The position numbers and the translations under genes are program-made. Under the pieces are notes generated by a model. The model did not search any database. It was not told where the DNA came from and saw only the letters and a program-made list of their open reading frames with translations. 64,000 nt of DNA from Panicum virgatum (Eukaryota; Streptophyta; Magnoliopsida; Poales; Poaceae): assembly GCF_016808335.1 (NCBI RefSeq), contig NC_053144.1, forward strand, positions 69,239,400-69,303,399. Direction: 5' to 3'. Below are positions 35,001 through 47,000 of this stretch, piece after piece. Position 1 is the first letter of the stretch; each line of letters starts with the position of its first letter.

Positions 35001-38000
35001 AATGGAAGGATGAAAAACATGCTCTAATACATTTTCTATATGTATCCTTACCATTTTTTCTTTGTTGTGCCTTGCTTGGTAAAAAAGGTTGCCAACAATT
35101 CAGCAGGAGATGCAACAACGAAAATTACTCTATATGGGTCTGTACCTTCTCATTTGGGGTGAAGCTGCAAACTTGCGATTTATGCCAGAGTGCATTTGCT
35201 ACATATATCACCATGTATGATTCGACAAAAAGTATATTTTGTACATATTCCTTTCTTAAATCAAGAAGCATATTAGATAGCTGAACATTTTTTTTCTGCA
35301 AGTGCTTGGTTTGGAGTTAATTGATAGTAAGGATTGTGCTGACAGTTCTGGTAATTGTCATAGATGGCATTTGAGATGTATGGCATGTTAGCTGGAAATG
35401 TGAGTGCCTTGACGGGTGAATATGTGAAGCCAGCCTATGGTGGTGAGAAAGAAGCCTTTCTGAGAAAAGTTGTTACACCAATATACAACACCATAGCAAA
35501 GGCAAGTTTGCTCTCATCATTCGGTTACCTCACTTGTGCTTTTTGCTTCTTTCTGTGTTACATTTTTTTTCCTACACTCTTCAGGAAGCTGAAAGGAGCA
35601 AAAGAGAGAAAGGAAATCATTCTGAGTGGAGAAACTATGATGATCTTAATGAATACTTCTGGTATTGGTTCTTTTATTATATATTTGTTAGCTCTCTAGA
35701 TTTTATATCATTATTAAATTGCAGGTCTGCCGACTGCTTTCGGCTCGGTTGGCCTATGCGAGCTGATGCCGACTTCTTTTATCAACCTTCAAACTTAGCT
35801 GACGAAAGAAATGAAGTGAGTTGGCCTGTGTTTTTGTTTTAGGATCTTAGCAAGTTAGCATATATCTTTATGTTATGCTTGTATTTTGTTGGGTTAGCAA
35901 CATTTAATGTAACAAATTGCTCAGACCGCAAGAATAGTCAGACAGAAAGGAAAGGTCAACTTTGTCGAGTTGCGTTCATTTTGGCACATATTTAGGAGCT
36001 TCGATCGACTGTGGAGCTTCTTTATTTTAGCTCTTCAGGTATGTATTTAATGTTATCCACTTTTTCTTCAATATCATTTCCTGAATTATTTTGAACATTT
36101 GAGGTTCATGTGCATTGTGTAGGAGGGAAATAATGGTTGTATTCCTCCAAACCCTAGAATGGTGGGATATATAGATTCTATACATGGGCTCACATATACA
36201 CCAACACCTCCCGCAGTCTGAACTACCGGCGCAGCGGTGTTCAAGATTGGACAACGAAAAAGCTAACACCCCCCGCAGTCTGAACTACCGACGCAGCGGT
36301 GTTCAAGACTGGACAAGAAGAGAGTACAAATAGAGTACAAAGAGCAAATACCCTCCCCCCCCCGCAGCCACAACTAGCCACCGGCTACGTTGAGACTGGA
36401 GCGAAACTCCGAGAAGGTCGAGGAGGGCAATCCCTTGGTGAAGATGTCAGCAAACTGGGAGATAGCCGGGACATGGAGTACCCGAACATCGCCGATGGCG
36501 ACTCTGTCGCGCACGGAGTGTAGGTCGATCTCCACATGCTTCGTCCGCTGATGCTGGACAGGGTTGGTGGAGAGATAAACGGCGCTGACGTTGTCGCAGT
36601 AGACGAGCGTGCTCTTGGCGAGCGGGCTGTGGAGCTCCGCCAAGAGCTGTCGTAGCGCGGTGCTCCGCCTCAGCACTGGAGCAGGAGACAATCGGCTGCC
36701 GCTTGGACGACCAGGAGACCAGGTTGCCGCCCAGGAAGACGGCGTAGCCGGAAGTAGAGCGACGAGTGTCCGGGCAGCCAGCCCAGTCAGTGTCGGTGTA
36801 GACCACCAGCTCAGCAGAAGACGAGCGGTAAAGCACCAGGCCGAGGTCCACAGTGCCACGGACGTAGCGGAGGAGACGCTTCAGCGCAGCAAGTTGTGAC
36901 TCCCGGAGATCATGCATATGGAGATAGACCTACTGAACAGCGTAGGTGAGGTCCGGCCTGGTGAAGGTGAGGTACTGCAAAGCGGCAACCAGACTCCGGT
37001 AGGCAGTAGGATCAGCCACCGGATCACCCAGATCAGCAGACAGCTTCGCCTGAGTGTCGACAGGAGTGGAGCAGGGCTTGCAATCAGTCATCCCAGCTCG
37101 CTCCAGAATATCGAGTGTGTACTGCCGCTGGTGAAGGAGAAGACCAGACGGGCGATGCTCAACAGTGACGCCCAAGAAGTGGTGGAGCTGACCCAGATCC
37201 TTCATAGCAAACTCCTGCTGTAGAGAGGAGATGACACTCTGAAGTAGCTGCTGACTGGAGGCTGTGAGCACAATGTCATCGACATAGAGCAGTAGATATG
37301 CAGTCTCATCCCCACGGCGGTAGATGAAGAGAGACGTGTCGGACTTGGCCTCGGTGAACCCCAATGTCAGCAAGAACGTGGCGAACCGAGAGTACCAAGC
37401 CCGAGGAGCCTGCTTCCCATAGAGAGACTTGTTGAGCCGGCAGACCATATCCGGACGTCTCGAGTCCACAAATCCCGCTGGCTGAGAGCAGTAGACAGTC
37501 TCTGAGAGAGTGCCATGAAGAAACACATTCTTCACGTCCAGCTGGTGCACAGGCCAGGAGCGCGAGAGGACCGTGCGCACCGTAGCGGGCTTCACCACTG
37601 GGCTGAAGGTCTCATCATAGTCCACACCAAATCGCTGAGTGAACCCCCGGAGAACCCAGAAAGCCTTGTAGCGCTCCAGTGTGCCATCAGCCCGACGCTT
37701 ATGCGTCCAGATCCACTTGCCAGTAACCACATTGCAACCAGACGGACGCGACACGAGGTCCCACGTCTGGTTGGCAAGAAGAGCCGCGTACTCCTCTTCC
37801 ATCGCGTGACGCCAGTGAGGATCTGCCAAGGCGTCGCGGACAGAGGAGGGTACCGGATAGACCCGCGGCTCTCCCTCGGTGGCAGAGAGAGTCGCGGCCT
37901 GAGACGCCATCCGCCGAGGCACCATGGGATGAATATGCCGAGGATCCCGATGGATGACTGGCGGGTGGTATATCTCCGGCTCGGCTCGAGAGGGAGCTGG

Positions 38001-41000
38001 AGGAGGCGGCGGCGGCGACGGCTCCGGTGTAGGCGTTGCAGGAGCCTCCGGAGCAGAAGGCGGCGCCGGTGTCGACGCCGAACGACGCCGGTACACCTTC
38101 ACCGGTTGAGCGTACCGCTGCGGCGCCGGTGTCGGCGCCGAGCGACGCCGGTACACCTGCACCGGCTAAGCGTACCGCGCAGGGGCAGGGGAAGGCACCG
38201 GGGCTGCGCGTGGCGCAGCGGGAGACACCGGATCCGCGCGCGGCATGACTGGAGGTCCGGGGACCGCGCGTGGCGCGACCGCGGGCACCGGGGCCGCGCT
38301 TGGCGCAGCAGGGATCACCGGAAGCGGTGCCGGTGTGCCGGGAAAACCTGCAGGAAAAGGACAGACAGGTAATGGTGGTTGAACCACTGTGTCAGTCGGA
38401 AACAAAGACTCCAGCTCGAGGCCAGGAGAAGGTGTGGAGGAGGTGGAGTAGAGGAAATCCGACTCGTCAAAGATGACGTGTCGGGAGATCAGAACGCGGC
38501 GAGAGGTGAGGTCAAAGCATCGGTACCCCTTGTGGTCAGAGGAGTACCCGAGGAACACACAACGAGTCGAGCGGGGCGCCAGCTTGTGAGAAGCGGTGGC
38601 GGAGGTGTTAGGGTAACACGCACACCCGAAGACCCGAAGGTGGTCGTAGCGAGGAGGGGTACCGAAGAGAGCGTGGTGTGGAGTGGGAGCAGGAGAAGCA
38701 GTGAACGGAAGGCGGTTGAGCAGGTAGGTGGCGGTGTTGACGCTCTCAGCCCAGAAGCGCGGGGGCAGAGAGGCCTGGATCAGAAGGGTGCGCACGACGT
38801 CGTTCGTCGTGCGAATCATCAGCTCAGCCTTGCCGTTCTGAGGAGAGGTATACGGACAAGACATACGCAGCTGAACACCCCGAGAGAGGAAGAAGGAACG
38901 GGAGGTGGAGTTATCGAATTCACGCCCGTTGTCTCACTGGACGGCCTTAACGGTGAGACCGAACTGAGTAGACACCCAGGCAAAGAAGTGGAGGAGGGTG
39001 GAGAAGGTCTCAGACTTGGCGCGCAAAGGGAAAGTCCAAGAGTAATGAGAAAAATCATCAACAATGACCAGGTAATATTTGTAGCCAGACATGCTGAGTA
39101 CAGGAGATGCCCACAGATCACAGTGAATAAGATCAAAAGCATGCGCAGCATGCGAAGAAGAAGAAAATAAAAGTCTAACATGACGACCTAACTGGCACGC
39201 ATGACAGAGGTGCTCAACAGGAGCCCTAGTACATGGAACATCGGTACTACGACTGAGCTGAGCCAAAACGTTGCGGCCGGGGTGTCCAAGCCGGCGGTGC
39301 CAGGTGGTGGAAGAAGATGTCACGGCAAAAGCAGTGGACGAAGAAGAAGTCGAAGACGGAGCAGCGGAAGCAGGAAGCCGAAGAGTGTAAAGGGGCCCCG
39401 GGATATCACATCTGAGGAGCGGACGCCGGGAAGCCGAATCCTTCACAGTAAGACCAGAAGAGTCAAATTCGATAGAACAGGAGTTGTCAGCAGTGAACCA
39501 TTTGAGGAGCAACAAGAATATTAGGAAGACGAGGAGCAGAACCCACGGCGGTGACAGGAAGGTAAGACCCATCACCAACCATGATAGAAGAAGTACAAGA
39601 GGGGTGTGGGGGTCGGACGGAAGAGAGGATACCGGCATCAGGAGTGGTGTGGAATGAGGCACCCAAGTCGGCGATCCACTCGGTGCTGACCGGTGGCGTC
39701 AGTCCCATGGTGCTGAAGGACTGCGCCAGAGCGGCCTGGTCTCACCCCCCAGGCCAGGTTGGCTGCTGACTGGGATAAGCGGGCGGGGTCCAGTACGGCG
39801 CGGAGAGGGGAGCAGCACCGGTGAACATGGCCGCCGGCTAGAGCTGAGGACGAGGCCCCCCTCCCGGACCCTGGAACGGCCACATCGAAATGCGCCCTAA
39901 CCATGGGTTGCTGAAGGATGGCCAGAGCCTACCTCCAGGGGCAGGGGCAGAAGCGGGAGTCGGAGCCGGAGCCGGCGGAGTCGGCGCGCCCCGACGGCCC
40001 CCACCGGTACCGGTACCCCCAGAAGTAGGGCCACCAGTGCCACCACCACCACCACGTCCACCTCGGCGACGACGTCCACGGCCCCCCCACCTACGGTCTG
40101 CCCGGCGGGAGCAGCACCAAGGAGAGAGGTGGCAGGGGCGGCGGAGGAAGCTGGTGGAGCAGCGACGAGCGCGGTGGAGGTGGACGAGGGCGATCCGGGC
40201 GCGAGACCCCTGGTGATCTCCTCGAGGGCAAGGTCGTCCCTGATCTGCAGGAAGGAGGGGAAGGGCCTCTGGCGGGCGATCCAGCTCTTCAGGTGGTCAT
40301 AGGTCTTGCTCAGTCCCCGCAGGACATTGATTCACCAAGATCCGATCAGACACCGGATTCCCGAGGTCGTGAAGAGCATCGGCCATGCCTTTCATCCGCC
40401 GGCAGTACTCATCAACGGAGATGTCCCCCTGCACGAAGGTGCGGAAGGTGGCGTCGAGCTGGAAGGCGCGGTACTCGGCGTTGCCGAGGAACTGCCCCTC
40501 GAGCGCCACCTAGGCCTGCCGCGCGGTGCCGCCGTGGGCCCTGACGAGGTCCTGAAGATCTAGGGAGATAGTCCCGAAGATCCAGGACATGGCGACGCTG
40601 TCGAGGCGCAACCACGCCACGTCCTGTGCCTCGATCGGCGTGTCGAGGAGGACGTGGTCGTCGAGGGCGTAGCGGCGGAGGGCGAGCAGGACCTGGTCCC
40701 GCCAGCGTCCGTAGGAGGAGGACGTCGGGTCGAGGAGGACGGTGACCAGGGCCCTGATGTTCTAGACGCCGGCGGCCTGGAGGTGGAGCTGGGCGACCAT
40801 GGGGTCGGTCGGGTCGTACCGGGCTCCAGATCCAGCGGGCGGGGCCTGGCGGGAGGAAGAGGCGCCGGGCTCGGGGACGACGGGCTGCTGACCGGAGGAC
40901 ACGCGGAGGAAGTGCTCCGCCTCGGCGACCCGGAGAGCGGAGGCGTCGGCCGCGGCGCGCTCGCGCTCCCAGACGAGGGCAGCCACGCGGAGCCGCTCCT

Positions 41001-44000
41001 GGGCCGCCGAAGCCTCCGACTTGGCGGCGAGGAGGGCCGCGGCGGAGAGCGGCGCATCCGCGGGCGACATCCCGAGTCCGGTCCACGCGGCATCAGGCGT
41101 GGCGTCGGCGGCGGGCTGCTTGCCCGCGGCGACAGCAGCGCGGTGGGCCGCAGCGGCGACGGCGGCGGGATCCTGCAGCAGCTGCACCGCGGCCTGCAGG
41201 GAGGCCGGATCGGCGCCCATGGCCTGCAGCAGCTGTGCCGCGGCCCGCAGGATGGCCGGATCGACGGCAGCGGCCTGCTGGGCGGCGTCGGGCAGTGGCG
41301 GCCCGTTGGGCTGCGGCCCAGTAGGTGGCGTGCCAGGGGGAGGCAGCCCGTCCGCCGCACCCCCAGCAGCTGCCGCGTTCCTAGTAGCCGCCGCACTCGC
41401 GCCGGGCAGGGGAGTCACCGCGGCCAGGGCGACGGCGAAAGGGGCCGCAGCCGCCGCGCCAGATTCGGCCGGGGCCCCTGCGTCCGCCACGCCCCCGTGC
41501 CCGCGCGGGCGCCAGTGGCTGCGGCGGCGGCAGCGGCAGGTCCGAGCAGGGGAGGCGAGGTGGCGGCGCGGGACCGAGCCGAGGCGGCGGCGGCCGGAAC
41601 AGGGCCACCAGGAACAGAGGAGGAAGTGGGAAGGGGAGGGAAGGAGGAGAGAGGAGGGGGCACCGGCGGCCGGCGGCCGGCCATTGATGCCGGCGGCAGC
41701 GGCGGCTAGTGGCTGGGAGGAGAGGGAGAAACCTAAACCTAGGTTGATACCATGTAGGAGGGGAATAATGGATGTATTCCTCCAAACCCTAGAAGGGTGG
41801 GATATATAGATCTTATACATGGGCCTCTAGATGGGCCTCTATACATGGGCTCACATATACACCAACACATTGTATTAACAAATGCTCTACAAGAAAGCAC
41901 ATAACATCCTTTGCTAGATGTTATATAGCTAAACTACTATTTCAGGTTTTCAATCTTATTTTGACGTAGGTTATGATAATTCTTGCTTGGAATGGAGGCT
42001 CGTTGGCCAATATTTTTGATTATGTGGTTTTCAAGAAGATTTTGAGTATCTTTATCACTTCAGCTATACTAAATCTTGGACAAGGTATGGGAACTTGGCA
42101 TTGAAATCTTAATAGAACACACTCTATTTTTCTTAGTCAGGGTTACTTTTCCCAAGAATGCTTGCATATTTGTGTTTTGCTGTCCATATGTATAGGAATA
42201 AAATGAAAGCTCAAATGGGTTGATGGACTTTTATTCCATGCCATAGTACATACAAAAAATCCATCATTGTTGGTCTTCATATAGATGTACACAGATTTCA
42301 AAAACACCCTTACTCAGTTTATTGTGAACAACTGTAGAAGATTCAACATTGTTGTCATTTTTAAAACTTTGTTCTTTAGTGTTGTATCATCTTGGTAATG
42401 ATATTTTAGAACTTTTAAATTAGCAATAAAATTACATTAATAATGCCAATGTTGTTGGTCTAGTTGACAAGAAACTTATTTTTGCTTATCTCGGTCTTTT
42501 GTCAGTTTGTCACTCCAATAAAAATCATGGTAGAAATAAGACATGAAGATGAAGATTTTCTGTAATGTAGATGGATATTTTGGGGTAACTAGGCCTTATG
42601 CTTTGCCAAGAGCTTGAGAGATTGAGGGAGACTAGAATTGTTTCTTCATTGTTCATTGCTTAATTAGATTGATACATCTCCTCTCATTATATAGAGAGGG
42701 TTACTTGACCTGTAAGCAAGGCTTACCTGACCCCTAAGTAATATCCTAACCTAATCAATCTATCTTATTCCTTTCCTAACAAACCAAATCCATCTAATCT
42801 AATTTGACGGGTACTGTTCACGCGGTACTGTTCCGCGTGAGCCCTTGGGCTGGCTCCGCCTGCCATCTCGGTGGCAGCCTGCTGGCTGCCCATGACATTT
42901 TCTATAAAAGAAATATAAAGATATGACTTTTTAGTACCACATGCTCGTTCATCCTGTCATAATTATTACATGGTATGTCCAAACTCAGCTCTGATTTGAA
43001 TAATTCTTGTTGTTTACAGCTACACTTGATATTATATTTAATTGGAAGGCCAGGAGGACAATGGAATTTGCAGTTAAGCTCAGATATTTTCTCAAATTCA
43101 CAATGGCAGCCCTGTGGGTGGTATTACTACCGGTTACATATGCTTACACCTGGGAAAATCCCACTGGAATTATTAGAGCCATCAAAAGCTGGTTCGGAAA
43201 TGGACAAAATCACCCGCCCCTATTCGTCATTTCAGTAGTCATGTATTTGTCACCGAGTATGCTTTCTGCTATTCTTTTTCTTCTTCCATTTCTGCGCCGG
43301 AAACTTGAAAGTTCAGACTTCAAGCTCGTGAGGTTGATCATGTGGTGGTCTCAGGTGAACTTAAAATTCTAGTAAATTGCAGAAACTATCCTTTAATTCC
43401 AAATTATCATTTCACTTTCTCGTGCATGCTTGAGAGAAAATATTATATATCTTGACCCTTTAAGAAAGTAAATGTTTCATTTGTTATTATTCTGTCAGTC
43501 CAAACTAAGAGATATAGCAAACAAAATGATGTATACTAAAAAAATCGTAGATTTCTCAATTAGGTATTTTACATGTTTTACTTAGTTTTTTTAAAACTGT
43601 TTTACTTAGTTTCTAACCTGGAACTAATGTAGAAGTTTCATTTTCTTTTCGATGCTGATATATAGTTCATGAACTAATGTTGTGTGTATTTTTGCAGCCT
43701 CGTCTGTTTGTTGGTAGGGGAATGCATGAAAGTGCTTTCTCACTTTTCATGTAAGAACACATGCTTTTGTGTGCGCGTATGTGCATGAATGGAAATTATT
43801 TAGTCAACACTGTTTTAATTGGAAAGATGCATATTTAGTTCGATTATCTTGTAGTTTCACACAATGATTCTGATTTGTGTTTTCAGGTACACCATGTTCT
43901 GGATTGCTCTTCTCTTGACAAAGTTTGCATTTAGCTACTATGTAGAGGTAATTCTGTACACATGTTTTTTTTCACACTGGATTATTTTAATGATCGTCAA

Positions 44001-47000
44001 TTCATCAAAGTTACTGCCATGTATAGCCATTTCACATTGCATGTAGCAGAAGTCTGGTGTGAGTAGAGGGTGCAACATGCTTTGGTTACGTTTTCTTCAG
44101 AAAAATGTGAAGCTTCATAATTATTCAACCACACACGCCTATACATTATGAAATCCAATATTCTCTCTGTTCTCAAATATATGTTGTTCCAGCAATTTGA
44201 GGGATTTCCTGAATTCTATTCTTCTGTCTCTCTCTTGATATACATGTACACAGCAACATAGCTGATGGGCTCTAAGCCCATGGACACAGCACATCTCAAG
44301 GAAAGTGATAAAAAATAATGCAAAATAAGATCAAACATGAGACGTTATTTTACATGGAAAACCCTTGTGGGATAAAAACCCCACAGGTGTCAGTTGATCT
44401 CAGTGAATGGCTTGGTTATAGTAATTATACCTGGAGTTCTCCACATGGATATGTGATATAGAGTATGTGCTTGCCCCTGCACATGCATGACTACCAATAA
44501 ATACATGTTGGCAGTTGGCCAAGTCTATGTTTACATCTAGCAGCAAATGGCATTTGTAGTGTAGCTAGGCCAATAAAATTGAAAGAACTGTTATTTACCA
44601 TTTCAAATAAATATGTTTTTGAATTGACTATATCTCCAACTCTGTATTCTAATTGTTCCTATAGATCAAACCTCTTGTTGAACCCACCAGGGACATCATG
44701 AAGTCCCCTATACATACTTACCGGTGGCATGAGTTTTTCCCAAGAGGTATGTATATTTAACAATGATACTTATTGTTCATTTGTTTGTACCAATCCCAAG
44801 TTTTTTTTGCAGAAAAGAGCAACATTGGTGTTGTTATTACACTTTGGGCCCCAATCATTCTGGTAAGACCTGTTCATTTGCTTTTCCTTATAATCTAAGT
44901 GCTTATTATGGCCATGATACTTTTTTACACTGAAAAAAGGAAGCTCAAGTTTTTGTCTCCTAACAAGTAACGTGGGGACTTGAGCAGTGCGGGAGGACCA
45001 CATTGATTTTTATGCACTTTTGTTTGCTTTACAGGTCTATTTCATGGATACACAAATTTGGTATACGATTTTCTCCACTCTGCTTGGTGGAATTTATGGT
45101 GCTTTCCAACGACTTGGAGAGGTATATTTATTATCGACTATGGTCTAAATATAAATCATGCAGAAAGGATTTATTCTCAGTTTTTTATGCTACAATTGAT
45201 ATTTTGTTCCAGCAATTATCTAGCCAGTACCAGGAAATAACAACAATTTAGTTTGTTTGAATGGAGGTTAGATTTATTTACAGTTGTCACCTACAGAAAA
45301 AGTAGAGGAAGCGGAATGATTAGAATCTCGGAATAACTAGTGCAGTAAATCCTTAGGAAGTTCTTGTGACTAACCCTGATTAAGCATTTCTTGCTGTTTT
45401 CTATTGTATCATTTCAAGTAATTCAAGTAAATGGAATATGCTCAGTAAGTTCAGGAGTAGCTCTAAAAGATATCTGGAAAGTGATAGATGACCGTGAATT
45501 AGATCTGTTACTTTCTGATGGTAACCATTTTCTTTGAGTTTCAAATGAAGACCTAAGGTTTTGCAAAGAATGTAATCGCATTTACCTTTCATTTTGTGAT
45601 GAGATAGATTCATACACTGGGAACGTAGTGATATTTCTTTGACACAAAACGTTTATCCTTTAATGCCTGTATAGTTTTGGTTGAAACTTTAGTTGCTAAA
45701 CAAACCTTTTATTTTCTGGTTAAGACAGATTCGCACACTGGGAATGCTGCGATCTCGCTTTGATTCGATACCTTTAGCCTTTAACTCATGTCTAATCCCT
45801 GTTGAAACATCTGATGCAAAAAGGAAGAAAGGTCTGAAGTCTTACTTACACAATCGTTTCAAGGAGGTGCACTTTTGTACTCTTACTATATTTTTGCAAT
45901 TTCAAATGTCTTGATTGCTAATTTTGTGGGATTTTTTGTTATTGATACTACTTTTTTAGATGGAACATGAGGACAAGGAGAATATAGCTGCAAGGTTTGC
46001 ACAGATGTGGAATGAAATTGTCACTAGCTTTCGAGAAGAAGACCTTATAAACAACAGGTGATTGGATTATAGGGGTAAAATTAATTTTCACCTGGATTTG
46101 CCTTTTCTACAATTTTAAGTTAGTGCCGACATTTTTGGCATAGGGAGAAGGAGCTTCTACTCGTTCCGTATGTGTCTGATCAGGCCCTTGGTGTCATGCA
46201 ATGGCCTCCATTTTTACTTGCTAGCAAGGTTATTGTTTGCCTTTTATTTTACAAATAGCTTTATTTTTTCTATATTGTAGCATGGCAGATGCAGTGTTCA
46301 TTCATGCTCTATTTGTTAGTTAAAAAGAGTTGATCTTTTCGGAACAATGTGAATGCCAGATACCCATAGCAGTTGACATGGCTAAAGATAGCAACGGCAA
46401 AGATCGAGATCTGAAAAAGAGGCTTGATAATGATTATTATTTTTCGTGTGCAATTGAGGAATGTTATAAGTCATTCAAGAATATCATCAACGGTCTTGTA
46501 CAAGGTGTACCAGAGAAAAGGTCCCTCCTAGATTTCATCTATTAAAATCTGAAGAAATAGTTTTCTGATCCATGGCCTACTTGATACTGTTCTATATATG
46601 TTGCTTTCAGGGTCATAAATAAAATATTTGAAGAAGTTGATAAATACATCGCTGAGGACAAAGTTATTACAGATTTGAATATGCGTGCCCTGCCAGATCT
46701 CTACAATAAGTTCATTGAGTTGGTAAACTACTTGGTAAGTATAACCTATATACTTTCATTAGAAAAAGAATGTTCATTTTCTTGTCTATTTGCTATCGAT
46801 GTGTTGTGTGGAAGCGATCATATGAAAACTTGTCAACTTATGGATAGATGTTTCTTTAAAAAAAATAAAACAACAGGTAGCTATGGGGCAGACTGACAGA
46901 GCATGCTTGATATAGCACTCCAAGTTTCTTATTCCAGTAACCATCAAGCACCCCTCATGTTCCAAGCTGGTGTTGGTTGTTGGAATACTGGTCCTAACAC

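Larger units (their letters stand above)
36118..41867 (-). mobile_element. Copia LTR retrotransposon, antisense in callose synthase intron 13, decayed
   Basis: A 5.75 kb element with a 5 bp target duplication CATTG (36113-36117 and 41868-41872) and very short LTRs (89 and 115 bp). On the minus strand the order is LTR, primer-binding site, gag, protease, integrase, reverse transcriptase, RNase H, LTR; integrase before RT is the Copia order. Coding parts are interrupted by stops and frameshifts, so it is not autonomous. The LTRs differ by about five substitutions and one 26 bp insertion, so the insertion is not recent. It lies in an intron, transcribed opposite to the host gene, and leaves its splice sites intact. 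Confidence 0.95.

Noticed and set aside
37515..38372. 285-codon plus-strand open frame inside intron 13 of callose synthase
   Set aside because: It is antisense to the Copia reverse transcriptase and linker, and its product is Arg-rich without a domain.
44230..44545. Possible LTR in callose synthase intron 17 (TGATGGGCTC start)
   Set aside because: No matching end or target duplication could be found.
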